DNA of 27,829 bases from Firmicutes bacterium UBA7510 (GCA_002479485.1 DLNM01000041.1:1-27829), one strand, 5' to 3'. Numbered from the stretch's first letter, positions 7,775-15,273 are shown. Numbers and translations are program-made. The notes: generated by a model not told the origin, from the letters alone.

Positions 7775-7866
7775 AGAGTAAAAAAATACTCTTCACTCTA
7801 TGGAAGAATCAAAAAAACGATTCTTCATAAATATTTATTATGCTACAAAGTGCTACAATAGGAGGA
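7775..7866 (+). promoter_or_regulatory. Tandem-hairpin mRNA leader of the LysR gene
   Basis: Hairpin A: AGAGTA (7775-7780) with TACTCT (7787-7792) around A6. Hairpin B: GAAGAATC (7803-7810) with GATTCTTC (7819-7826), loop AAAAAAAC. A degenerate third element follows (TGCTAC AAAG TGCTAC, 7841-7856), then ATAGGAGGATAA. Relative to the cupin leader, hairpin B carries a matched A-to-G and T-to-C change that keeps the pairing. Confidence 0.6.
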
Positions 7867-7870
7867 TAAA

Positions 7871-8782
7871 ATGACTTTTCAACAATTAAAATTTGTTATT
7901 GAAATTGCAAGATGCGGTTCTATAAATAAGGCTTCAGCTAATTTATTTATATCTCAATCAAATATTAGTAACTCTATAAAAGAATTAGAGGTTGAACTGG
8001 GAATAAAAATATTTGAGAGAAATAATAAGGGTGTAGTGCTTACAGATAGAGGTAAGGAATTTATAAGCTATATTAGACCACTTATAGAACAAATGGAAAA
8101 AATAGAACAGTTTTATTCAAGCGAGGTCTCCGAGCCACTGTTAAGCTTTAATATATCATCGCAACGATATCCATTTACTGTTGAAGCCTTCTTAAAATTT
8201 TTAGAATCAAAAAACGTTAATAGATATGACCTACATATAAAAGAAACAGATATGTACCAAGTAATAGATGATATATACAACAATAAAAGTGATATAGGCA
8301 TTATATTTTTGTCAAATATGACAGAGAAGTTTATATTAAAGGTACTAAAGTCAAAAAATATAGAATTTAACGAAATAAAAAGAGTAAAACCTCATGTTTT
8401 TATAAGAGATAGTCATCCATGTGCAGATAAAGAATCAATAAATATAAATGAGCTTTATGATTTTCCATATGTAGTATTTGGACAAGAGAACGGAATATCC
8501 TTAGACTTTTCAGAGGAAGTAGCTCTTATAGACTTTGAATATTCTAAAAAAATTATATACATACATGATAGAGCGACTGCCTATAACATAATAGCCAATA
8601 CAGATGCGTTTTCTATAGGATCAGGGATAATTCCAGAGGGTTTTGGAGATAAAAGAATTATAACTATTCCAATTGACGGAAATACACAAGAAATGAAGCT
8701 AGGCTGGATTAAGCTTAAAAGTAAGCAGCAAACAAACGAGGTAATTGACTTTGTAAAATGTTTAGAGGAGGCCATAGGATAA
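7871..8782 (+). CDS. LysR-family transcriptional regulator
   Basis: A 303-residue LysR-type regulator of normal length. The N-terminal winged helix-turn-helix (about 1-60) contains GSINKASANLFISQSNISNSIKELEVELGIKIFERNNKGVVLT. The helical linker runs to about 90 and an effector-binding domain fills the rest. It is expected to be a tetrameric DNA-binding protein controlled by a small ligand. It faces the methionine gamma-lyase gene across 264 bases, so that gene and its own promoter are the likely targets; methionine, homocysteine or a related metabolite would be a sensible ligand (inference). A near-palindromic AT tract near 7683-7698 could be a binding site but is not distinctive. The AGGAGG is 4 to 5 bases before the ATG. 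Confidence 0.93.
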   Translation: MTFQQLKFVIEIARCGSINKASANLFISQSNISNSIKELEVELGIKIFERNNKGVVLTDRGKEFISYIRPLIEQMEKIEQFYSSEVSEPLLSFNISSQRYPFTVEAFLKFLESKNVNRYDLHIKETDMYQVIDDIYNNKSDIGIIFLSNMTEKFILKVLKSKNIEFNEIKRVKPHVFIRDSHPCADKESININELYDFPYVVFGQENGISLDFSEEVALIDFEYSKKIIYIHDRATAYNIIANTDAFSIGSGIIPEGFGDKRIITIPIDGNTQEMKLGWIKLKSKQQTNEVIDFVKCLEEAIG

Positions 8783-8795
8783 ATAAATTGAAATA

Positions 8796-8824
8796 TTGAC
8801 ATAAAGTTTTATATGGTATAGAAT
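8796..8824 (+). promoter_or_regulatory. Promoter of the thiamine operon
   Basis: A perfect TTGACA (8796-8801) and TAGAAT (8819-8824) have a 17-base spacer and lie directly upstream of the TPP riboswitch. Confidence 0.75.
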
Positions 8825-8852
8825 GACTTATAGTTAAAAAATTTAATAAATA

Positions 8853-8937
8853 TTTGCAGGGGAACTATTTTTAGTTGAGAAGGTTAAAACCTGACCCTTT
8901 GAACCTGTCGGTTAACACTGTCGTAGGGAGCAAAACA
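8853..8937 (+). promoter_or_regulatory. TPP riboswitch aptamer (thi-box)
   Basis: The conserved core is visible in order. GCAGGGG forms the 5' stem, followed by AGTTGAGAAGGTT (the CTGAGA-type pyrimidine-binding loop, here TTGAGA). Next come ACCCTTTGAACCTG and the pyrophosphate-sensing side, ending in GTCGTAGGGAGC. It lies between the promoter and a terminator hairpin ahead of thiM. Thiamine pyrophosphate would therefore be expected to favour termination and shut the operon off. Confidence 0.95.
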
Positions 8938-8957
8938 TATTACTAAGTATATATGCA

Positions 8958-8995
8958 TGCCTTAATCCTTATGATTAAGGCATTTATATTTTTTG
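8958..8995 (+). terminator. Riboswitch expression-platform terminator
   Basis: TGCCTTAATC (8958-8967) pairs with GATTAAGGCA (8973-8982) around CTTAT and is followed by TTTATATTTTTT. It lies 34 bases before thiM and is the likely ligand-controlled terminator. Confidence 0.88.
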
Positions 8996-9028
8996 AGTAA
9001 TTGTCTGCAAGTTAGAAAGGATAATTAA

Positions 9029-9847
9029 ATGAAAATTAAAAAGCAAGTAGAAGACCTATTAGCAAAGGTAAGAGAAAAAGGTCCATTAGTACATAACATT
9101 ACGAATTATGTTACTGTAAATGATTGTGCAAATGCGTTATTGGCTATAGGTGCTTCGCCTATTATGGCAGATGATATCAAAGAAACTGAAAGTATAACAT
9201 CCATATCATCAGCATTAGTAATTAATATTGGTACATTAAATGAGAGAATAGTAGCATCTATGCTTGCATCAGGAAAAAAGGCTAATGAGCTAAATATCCC
9301 AGTGATATTTGATCCAGTTGGTGCAGGTGCATCTGAATTTAGAAATGATACTACAAAAGAAATTCTAAATCAAGTTAAGGTTAACATTTTAAGAGGAAAT
9401 TTATCAGAGATTTCATTTATAGCCGGATTGTCTGCTTCAACTAAAGGTGTTGATGTATCAGAGGAGGACTCTGGAAACGATGCTGTAGCTATAGCAAAAT
9501 CAGTAGCTAAAAAATATAACTGTGTTGTTGCTATAACAGGGGCTGTAGATGTTATATCAGATGGTGAAAAAGTAATAAGAATTTCGAATGGACATAAAAT
9601 GCTTTCCAAGGTTACAGGTACAGGTTGTATGACTTCGGCTTTAGTAGGCGCTTTTGCAGGTGCGGAGGATAATAATTATTTAACTGCTGCTGTTGCAGGA
9701 GTTGCTTGCATGGGAATTGCAGGAGAAATTGCATATATAGCTGCACATGAAATAGGGCTGGCAACCTTCCATATAGCAATTATTGATGCAATAAGCAAGC
9801 TAAATAGTGAAATTATAGAGGAGATGGCAAAGTTCGATGAAGAGTAA
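9029..9847 (+). CDS. thiM: Hydroxyethylthiazole kinase
   Basis: A 272-residue ribokinase-fold enzyme. It phosphorylates 4-methyl-5-(2-hydroxyethyl)thiazole with ATP, salvaging the thiazole half of thiamine. Visible motifs are PLVHNITNYVTVNDCANALLAIGASPIMADD near the N-terminus, FDPVGAGAS in the middle, and the VTGTGCMTSALVGAFAG anion hole and catalytic Cys region near the C-terminus. The length is normal. It is the first gene after the TPP riboswitch, with AGAAAGGA as ribosome site. Its 3' end overlaps thiE by 11 bases, so the two are translationally coupled. With no thiG, thiS, thiF or thiH here, the operon seems to rely on scavenged thiazole, unless those genes are elsewhere. Confidence 0.96.
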   Translation: MKIKKQVEDLLAKVREKGPLVHNITNYVTVNDCANALLAIGASPIMADDIKETESITSISSALVINIGTLNERIVASMLASGKKANELNIPVIFDPVGAGASEFRNDTTKEILNQVKVNILRGNLSEISFIAGLSASTKGVDVSEEDSGNDAVAIAKSVAKKYNCVVAITGAVDVISDGEKVIRISNGHKMLSKVTGTGCMTSALVGAFAGAEDNNYLTAAVAGVACMGIAGEIAYIAAHEIGLATFHIAIIDAISKLNSEIIEEMAKFDEE

Positions 9848-10481
9848 AATAGATTATAGTTTATATTTATGTACAGATAGAAGCCTGATGAGCACTGAAA
9901 CAATCGAAGAAGCGGTTGAACTATCAATAAAAGGTGGTTGTACAGTAGTTCAGCTTAGAGAAAAAGAATGTTCATCAAAGGAGTTTTATGATTTTGCGCA
10001 GAGTGTAAAAGCAATAACCGATAAATATAAAATTCCTCTGATTATTAACGATAGAGTAGATATAGCATTGGCTATTGATGCTGATGGTGTACACATAGGT
10101 CAAAGTGATTTGCCTGCTAATATAGTAAGAAGTATAATTGGTGAGGAAAAAATTCTTGGGGTTTCAGCTTCAACAGTGGAGGAGGCTGTATTAGCACAAA
10201 AAAATGGTGCCGACTACTTAGGCGTAGGAGCGATGTATTCAACAAATACAAAAACAGATGCAAGAAATGTTTCATTAGATGAATTAAAAAATATTAGAAA
10301 TAATGTTGATATACCAATAGTAGTTATTGGAGGAATAAACAAGGATACGATTAAAAATTTTAAGGATTGTAACATAGATGGAATTGCAGTTGTATCTGCA
10401 ATTATATCACAAAAAGACATACAAGGTGCAGCAATGGAACTATCATCTATGTTTAAAAAAATAAAAATCAAAGAGGTATAA
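9837..10481 (+). CDS. thiE: Thiamine-phosphate synthase
   Basis: A 214-residue TIM-barrel enzyme that joins HMP pyrophosphate and thiazole phosphate to give thiamine monophosphate. Family motifs appear in order: YLCTDRSL, VQLREKECSSKEFY (pyrophosphate loop), PLIINDRVDIALAIDADGVHIGQSDLP (substrate and Mg site), ILGVSASTVEEA, ADYLGVGAMYSTNTK and IPIVVIGGIN. The length is normal. The ATG lies inside the end of thiM; a GGAGAT tract about 10 bases upstream within thiM can serve as ribosome site. It takes the product of ThiM and the diphosphate made by ThiD, its neighbours on either side. Confidence 0.96.
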   Translation: MKSKIDYSLYLCTDRSLMSTETIEEAVELSIKGGCTVVQLREKECSSKEFYDFAQSVKAITDKYKIPLIINDRVDIALAIDADGVHIGQSDLPANIVRSIIGEEKILGVSASTVEEAVLAQKNGADYLGVGAMYSTNTKTDARNVSLDELKNIRNNVDIPIVVIGGINKDTIKNFKDCNIDGIAVVSAIISQKDIQGAAMELSSMFKKIKIKEV

Positions 10482-10482
10482 A

Positions 10483-11265
10483 ATGAAAAATCTTTTAACA
10501 ATCGCAGGAAGCGACTGTAGCGGTGGTGCTGGAATTCAAGCGGATTTAAAAACTTTTTCAGCACTAGGTACATTTGGAATGAGTGTTATAACCTCTGTTG
10601 TTGCAGAGAATACAAGCAGAGTAATATCTGTACACAATGTTCCAGTCAACATAATAAAGGAGCAAATAGATGCTGTGTTTGAGGATATAAATGTGGACGG
10701 ACTAAAGATTGGGATGTTAAATGATGTTCACATAATGAAAGCTGTTGCTGAAAAATTGAAGCAATATAATCCTGTAAATGTAGTTATTGATCCTGTCATG
10801 ATAGCCAAAGGTGGACAAGCATTAATGCAACAAGAAGCACTAAGTTCATTGAAAAATGAAATTATACCTTTTGCCTTTTTACTTACTCCAAACATACCAG
10901 AGGCAGAGGTCATAGTTGGAAAGGAAATAAATACTATGGAAGATATGAAAAATGCAGCATTAAAAATTCATAATATGGGTGCTGAAAATGTCCTTATAAA
11001 AGGTGGGCACTTAAAAGGTGATGCAGTTGATGTGCTGTATAACAATGGTGAGTTTTTTACATTTACCAGTAAGAGAATAAATACCAAAAATACACATGGT
11101 ACAGGATGTACATTGTCATCTGCTATAACAGCATACATTGCAAAAGGATATACAGTTAAGGAAGCTGTAGAAAATGCTAAAAGTTATGTTACTAAAGCTA
11201 TTGAAAAATCACTGCCCATTGGAAAGGGAAATGGACCATTAAATCATTTTTATAATTTATTATAA
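10483..11265 (+). CDS. thiD: HMP/HMP-phosphate kinase
   Basis: A 260-residue ribokinase-family enzyme that phosphorylates hydroxymethylpyrimidine twice to HMP pyrophosphate. Motifs are TIAGSDCSGGAGIQADLKTF at the N-terminus, VVIDPVMIAKGG in the centre, LTPNIPEAEVI, and NTHGTGCTLSSAITAYIAKG near the C-terminus with the catalytic Cys of bifunctional ThiD-type enzymes. It starts one base after the thiE stop, with GAGGT as ribosome site. Pyridoxal kinase activity occurs in some relatives, but the operon context favours thiamine. Confidence 0.96.
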   Translation: MKNLLTIAGSDCSGGAGIQADLKTFSALGTFGMSVITSVVAENTSRVISVHNVPVNIIKEQIDAVFEDINVDGLKIGMLNDVHIMKAVAEKLKQYNPVNVVIDPVMIAKGGQALMQQEALSSLKNEIIPFAFLLTPNIPEAEVIVGKEINTMEDMKNAALKIHNMGAENVLIKGGHLKGDAVDVLYNNGEFFTFTSKRINTKNTHGTGCTLSSAITAYIAKGYTVKEAVENAKSYVTKAIEKSLPIGKGNGPLNHFYNLL

Positions 11266-11298
11266 CTATATTGGTATTAGAAAAAGGAGATTAATAAA

Positions 11299-12612
11299 AT
11301 GAGAAACTATAAAACACAAATGGAAGCAGCTAAAAAGGGTATAGTGACACCTGAAATAAAAGTAGTTGCCAGTAAAGAACATATAGATGTAGAAAAATTA
11401 AGAGAATTAGTAGCTTGTGGGCAAGTTGCAATCCCAGCTAATATTAATCACTCTTCATTGTCAGCAGAAGGTATAGGTAAAGGATTATCAACTAAAATAA
11501 ATGTAAACTTAGGTATATCTGGGGATTGTAAAAACTATGATGTTGAAATGCAAAAGGTTCAAATGGCTTTAGATTTTGGATGCTCAGCCATTATGGATTT
11601 AAGCAATTACGGTAAAACCAATACATTTCGTAAGGAGCTAATAAAAATGTCTCCAGCTATGATAGGGACTGTACCTATGTACGATGCTATAGGTTATTTA
11701 GAAAAGGATTTATTAGAGATTACAGCTAAAGACTTTTTAAAAGTAGTTGAAGCTCATGCTAAGGAAGGTGTTGATTTTCAAACTATACACGCAGGGCTTA
11801 ATAAAAGAGCAGTAGAAGCATTCAAAAGACAAGGAAGATTAACCAATATAGTTTCAAGAGGAGGCTCTTTGCTATTTGCATGGATGGAAATGACGGGCAA
11901 TGAAAATCCATTCTATGAGTATTTTGATGAAGTTCTTGATATATTAAGAGAATATGATGTAACTATAAGTATAGGAGATGCCTTAAGACCGGGCTCTATA
12001 CATGATAGCTCAGACGCTGGGCAAATCAGTGAACTTATTGAAATAGGTGCACTCACAAAACGCGCTTGGGAGAAAGATGTACAAGTATTAGTAGAGGGTC
12101 CGGGGCATATGGCTATGAATGAAATAGCAGCAAATATGGCATTGCAAAAAAGACTTTGCTATGAAGCACCATTTTATGTGTTAGGTCCGATAGTTACAGA
12201 TATAGCACCGGGATATGACCACATAACCTCAGCTATAGGAGGCGCGATTGCAGCTGCAAATGGAGCAGATTTCCTGTGCTATGTTACTCCAGCGGAGCAT
12301 TTAAGACTACCAGATTTAAATGATGTAAAAGAAGGAATAATTGCATCCAAAATTGCAGCTCATGCAGCAGATATTGCAAAAGGGATACCTAATGCAAGAG
12401 AAATTGACAATAAAATGAGTGATGCTAGACGTAGAGTAGATTGGGAAGAGATGTTCTCATACGCTATAGACAAAGATAAAGCCAAAGCATACTTTGAAAG
12501 TACGCCACCAACAGAAAAACACACTTGCTCGATGTGTGGAAAGATGTGTGCCATGAGAACAACAAATAAAATTCTAGCGGGAGAAAAGGTAGAGTTTTGT
12601 TCGGAAGAATAA
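11299..12612 (+). CDS. thiC: Phosphomethylpyrimidine synthase, short form
   Basis: A 437-residue radical SAM enzyme that rearranges aminoimidazole ribotide to HMP phosphate. It is the short form, without the long N-terminal domain of the E. coli protein. Conserved segments include ANINHSSLSAEGIGKGLSTKINVNLGISGDC, GTVPMYDAI, FQTIHAG, RGGSLLFAWM, SIGDALRPGS, QVLVEGPGHMAMNEI and DHITSAIGGAIAAANGADFLCYVTPAEHL. The cluster-binding cysteines near the C-terminus are Cys410, Cys413 and Cys417, a C-x2-C-x3-C pattern one residue tighter than the C-x2-C-x4-C of the E. coli enzyme. AAAGGAG precedes the ATG. The fourth thi gene of the operon, it supplies the pyrimidine half and makes the set self-sufficient for HMP. 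Confidence 0.95.
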   Translation: MRNYKTQMEAAKKGIVTPEIKVVASKEHIDVEKLRELVACGQVAIPANINHSSLSAEGIGKGLSTKINVNLGISGDCKNYDVEMQKVQMALDFGCSAIMDLSNYGKTNTFRKELIKMSPAMIGTVPMYDAIGYLEKDLLEITAKDFLKVVEAHAKEGVDFQTIHAGLNKRAVEAFKRQGRLTNIVSRGGSLLFAWMEMTGNENPFYEYFDEVLDILREYDVTISIGDALRPGSIHDSSDAGQISELIEIGALTKRAWEKDVQVLVEGPGHMAMNEIAANMALQKRLCYEAPFYVLGPIVTDIAPGYDHITSAIGGAIAAANGADFLCYVTPAEHLRLPDLNDVKEGIIASKIAAHAADIAKGIPNAREIDNKMSDARRRVDWEEMFSYAIDKDKAKAYFESTPPTEKHTCSMCGKMCAMRTTNKILAGEKVEFCSEE

Positions 12613-12638
12613 CTTGTTTTTAACAAAAGCTAGGTAGA

Positions 12639-12827
12639 TTGAAATATATTTCAATATTATCTTTAGTAGAGATGCTTTTATGTGTTATTCCTATAGTGTT
12701 GTTAGGTTCTATGAATATTTTAAATCCTGGTGTTGCAATATTATTGTTTTTATTGTCATTTCTTTCAATAACTATTGCAATGTGTGCAAAAACTTTATCA
12801 CATTTAACTAAAAAAGCTATAAAATAG
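12639..12827 (+). CDS. Small two-helix membrane protein at the end of the thi operon
   Basis: A 62-residue ORF with two predicted membrane helices (about 3-25 and 29-50) and a basic tail ending in KKAIK. The likely start is TTG at 12639 behind a weak AGGTAG. It begins 26 bases after thiC and its stop codon lies within the operon terminator stem, an arrangement typical of a genuine last gene. I do not recognise a family. A role in thiazole or thiamine uptake is possible from position only. It could still be a chance ORF, since the start is weak. Confidence 0.5.
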   Translation: MKYISILSLVEMLLCVIPIVLLGSMNILNPGVAILLFLLSFLSITIAMCAKTLSHLTKKAIK

Positions 12828-12859
12828 CGGACTTTTTATTAAGTCCGCTAAATTTTTTT
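12825..12859 (+). terminator. Terminator of the thi operon, bidirectional
   Basis: TAGCGGACTT (12825-12834) pairs with AAGTCCGCTA (12841-12850), followed by AATTTTTTT. On the minus strand the stem is followed by a T-rich tract (complement of 12815-12824), so it can also end the ABC permease transcript. Confidence 0.9.
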
Positions 12860-13658
12860 ATATAGGTAAGTCTTTTTTATTAAATATATAAGCTCCAGCT
12901 GCATATAAAACTATTGCTATAGCAAATAGAATTACTATTGGCAAAAGAACATCAGTATCACCTGAAGCTATTTTATCTGTAGGTAGAAGTGTAAATATAG
13001 TTGCGTATTTTAAATTTTGTAGCTCTTCGCCCATATTAGCTAGCATTTTTAATAAGAAGAAAACTATTGGTATTCCAACTCCAATTAAATAAGAGTTTTT
13101 AGTTTCGTTAAATATGCATGATGCTAAAAATGCAATTCCACTAATTGCAAGATGAAGTGCAAATAATCCCACATTCATTAAAATGTAATTTTTAATATTT
13201 AAATCACCAGGAAATAGCATTTCACTCGTTACTATTGCTATAGTAGTAGAATAAAATATTAAAATAAAAATGTTTATAAGCATAACTAATATCTGTGTTG
13301 CTATAATTTTACTTCTTTTGTTTGGAGATGCAAGCATACACACCATTGAACCAGAATCAACATAGTTTGCAACAAGCTTGTTAGCTAACATTATAGTAAA
13401 TACCATAGGAAAAATTAATAATATAAAACCAAATAAATATGAATTTAGAAATGATATTAAATCACTTCCTGATACTACCATTCCAAATGCAGCCATCATA
13501 CCAGGCATTGTTTCCTCAAATGCCTTAAGCATCTCTGCTAACTTAGGGTCAAACATATAAACAATTAAAGGAACATATAAGGACAATATAGCCATAAATA
13601 TAAATAATATTTTAATGTTAGATTTTAATTCTTTTTTTAATAATGGTAAGCTTATCAT
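12858..13658 (-). CDS. ABC-2 type transporter permease
   Basis: A 266-residue membrane protein with six predicted helices (near 15-38, 65-90, 108-130, 140-160, 172-200 and 238-258). A short extracytoplasmic helix-rich loop carrying EETMPGMMAAFGMVVSG lies after helix 1, as is typical of ABC-2 exporter permeases. It pairs with the ATPase encoded immediately upstream: the ATPase stop and this ATG share one base (TAATG). The substrate is unknown; two-gene exporters under a TetR regulator often export toxic amphiphiles or antibiotics, which is inference. The 3' end abuts the terminator shared with the thi operon. Confidence 0.88.
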   Translation of the reverse strand: MISLPLLKKELKSNIKILFIFMAILSLYVPLIVYMFDPKLAEMLKAFEETMPGMMAAFGMVVSGSDLISFLNSYLFGFILLIFPMVFTIMLANKLVANYVDSGSMVCMLASPNKRSKIIATQILVMLINIFILIFYSTTIAIVTSEMLFPGDLNIKNYILMNVGLFALHLAISGIAFLASCIFNETKNSYLIGVGIPIVFFLLKMLANMGEELQNLKYATIFTLLPTDKIASGDTDVLLPIVILFAIAIVLYAAGAYIFNKKDLPI

Positions 13659-14542
13659 TACTTTTCACCTCCATAAAAATGTAAGAATAACTCTTCTAAG
13701 GTTTGAGTTTTAATATCTAAATCCTTAACATCAAGTGTAGAAATTTCTTTTAATAATGATTGAAGATTATCCTTAATATTTACTGTAACTGTATTATCAG
13801 TTATATTTGCTATTCTAAATCCTTTGGTTTTAAATTCTTCTACAGTGTCATTAGATTTAAAGGTAATTATGTATGATTTAGATTTTTTATTACTTAATAA
13901 TTTCATATCCTCAATCGATATTATTTTACCGTCTTTTATTATTGCTGTACGGTCGCAGGTTCTTTCAACCTCTTCAAATATATGTGACGACATAAAAATT
14001 GTTTTACCCATGTTTTTTTCTTCAAGTATTAAATCAATAAATACATTTTGCATTAAAGGGTCTAATCCGCTAGATGGCTCATCAAGTATTATAACATTAG
14101 GGTTATGCATAAATGCGCAAACTATTCCTATCTTTTGTTTCATACCTTTTGACATTTTTCTAATTTTACCTTTAGGATCGAGCTCGAATCGTTCCATCAG
14201 CTCTTTTGCTTTAGAAAAATCCTTCATATTTTTCATAGCTGCTATGAATTCTATCATTTGTATGCCAGTCATATTGTTCATAAATGCAATTTCTCCAGGT
14301 AGATATCCGAGAGTACTTTGAATATTAGAGGAATCTTTCCAACAATCCATATTGTTTATGGAACAACTTCCTTTTTCGGGATTTATAAATCCCATTAGAT
14401 GTCTAATTGTTGTTGTTTTTCCAGCACCATTCGGCCCTAAAAATCCAAAAACCTCGCCTTTGTTGGTACTTAGATTCACATCGAAGATACCTTTGTTATT
14501 ACCATAATCTTTTGTAAGATTAGTAATCTTAATTGTTTCCAC
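13658..14542 (-). CDS. ABC transporter ATP-binding protein
   Basis: A 294-residue ATPase of an exporter. It has Walker A GPNGAGKTT (36-44), Q-loop region, a degenerate signature MSKGMKQK (130-137) in place of LSGGQ, Walker B VIILDEP (150-156), D-loop SGLD and switch His187 (SSHIFEE). The roughly 80-residue C-terminal extension is of the type found in CcmA/BcrA-like ATPases. The start is GTG at 14540-14542, because GGGAGG stands 7 bases before it; an ATG 15 bases upstream overlaps that site. It is the middle gene of TetR-ATPase-permease, translationally coupled to the permease. Confidence 0.93.
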   Translation of the reverse strand: METIKITNLTKDYGNNKGIFDVNLSTNKGEVFGFLGPNGAGKTTTIRHLMGFINPEKGSCSINNMDCWKDSSNIQSTLGYLPGEIAFMNNMTGIQMIEFIAAMKNMKDFSKAKELMERFELDPKGKIRKMSKGMKQKIGIVCAFMHNPNVIILDEPSSGLDPLMQNVFIDLILEEKNMGKTIFMSSHIFEEVERTCDRTAIIKDGKIISIEDMKLLSNKKSKSYIITFKSNDTVEEFKTKGFRIANITDNTVTVNIKDNLQSLLKEISTLDVKDLDIKTQTLEELFLHFYGGEK

Positions 14543-14565
14543 TTTTATACCTCCCATAAACTTTT

Positions 14566-14587
14566 AGAGTGAAATGTATTTCACTCT
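14566..14587 (-). repeat. Intercistronic hairpin between TetR and ABC ATPase genes
   Basis: AGAGTGAAA (14566-14574) pairs perfectly with TTTCACTCT (14579-14587) around a 4-base loop. On the minus strand it is followed by AAAAG, not a T-run, so it is not a terminator. It may uncouple expression of the regulator from the transporter through mRNA stability or processing. Confidence 0.6.
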
Positions 14588-15192
14588 CCTCCCTTATAAA
14601 AAAGTCTTTCATATAAATCAATATATTTACTAAATTCTAAATATATATCATCTGCATTTAAAATAGTTGTCTTTCTATTATTTAAGTAGCCATCAGATAT
14701 CCACAGAATAGTATTTATTGCCATTTCAAGAGAGATATCATCTCTAAATTTGCTTAAATCTATGTTGTTAAAATATGAGAAAATAGTTTCAGACTTTATA
14801 CTTGCATTAATTTCTGTTATTTCATTTACAACATCCTTATGCGTTTCATAGTAAGCATGTATTAAAAAATCAGTTAAAGAGGGATATTGTTTCATTACCT
14901 CGAGCTTTTTTTTAATAGATTTTCTCATTAAATCAAAAAAATCTGTCTCATTTTCTAAGTTTGCTTCCTTCAGCTCGCTTTGCATAACTTCTATACCATG
15001 ACTGTAAATGTCAATAAAAAGCTCCTTTTTACTATTAAAATAGTGAAATAATAAGCTTTTTGATATGCCTGCGCTTTTCGCTATCTCCTCCATAGTTGCT
15101 TTCTTATATTCATATTTTCCAAATACATCTAATGCCCCATTAATAATTTTTAACTGCCTTTCATTTGGCAAATTATTAAATCTTTCGTTCAA
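14581..15192 (-). CDS. TetR/AcrR-family repressor of the ABC operon
   Basis: A 203-residue regulator. The N-terminal helix-turn-helix is KKATMEEIAKSAGISKSLLFHYFNSKKELF, followed by an all-helical ligand and dimerisation domain of usual length. The probable start is the TTG at 15190-15192, because AGGAG stands 7 bases before it. The ATG at 15205-15207, 15 bases further out, has no ribosome site and lies at the edge of an operator copy. The gene is first in a TetR-ATPase-permease operon. Two matching palindromes overlap its promoter and leader, so it should repress itself and the transporter and release on binding the exported compound (inference). Confidence 0.92.
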   Translation of the reverse strand: MNERFNNLPNERQLKIINGALDVFGKYEYKKATMEEIAKSAGISKSLLFHYFNSKKELFIDIYSHGIEVMQSELKEANLENETDFFDLMRKSIKKKLEVMKQYPSLTDFLIHAYYETHKDVVNEITEINASIKSETIFSYFNNIDLSKFRDDISLEMAINTILWISDGYLNNRKTTILNADDIYLEFSKYIDLYERLFYKGGE

Positions 15193-15206
15193 CTCTTCAC
15201 TCCTCA

Positions 15207-15223
15207 TTGGCCAATTTGGTTAA
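15207..15223 (-). promoter_or_regulatory. Second operator for the TetR regulator
   Basis: TTGGCCAATTTGGTTAA is an imperfect copy (three differences in 17) of the core of the perfect palindrome at 15237-15259, with centres 33 bp apart, about three helical turns. It covers the expected transcription start and leader. Confidence 0.7.
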
Positions 15224-15227
15224 TTTT

Positions 15228-15256
15228 AATATAGCACTATTGACCAAATTGGTCAA
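15228..15256 (-). promoter_or_regulatory. Promoter of the TetR-ABC operon
   Basis: On the minus strand, TTGACC (complement of 15251-15256) and TATATT (complement of 15228-15233) have a 17-base spacer. The -35 lies inside the operator at 15237-15259. Confidence 0.75.
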
Positions 15257-15259
15257 TAG
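15237..15259. promoter_or_regulatory. Primary TetR operator palindrome
   Basis: A perfect 23-bp palindrome with arms CTATTGACCAA and TTGGTCAATAG around one central base. It overlaps the -35 element and spacer of the operon promoter, the expected place for an autorepressor. Confidence 0.85.
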
Positions 15260-15273
15260 TAATCTTATTATGC

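Noticed and set aside
5891..7866. Repeated leaders as ends of a transposon flanking the methionine gamma-lyase gene
   Set aside because: Both copies are in the same orientation directly before ribosome sites, no transposase or target duplications are seen, and a third partial copy lies before an unrelated gene.
13824..14321. 165-codon plus-strand ORF opposite the ABC ATPase
   Set aside because: The minus-strand frame has all ABC motifs. The plus-strand frame is a low-complexity hydrophobic mirror of it.
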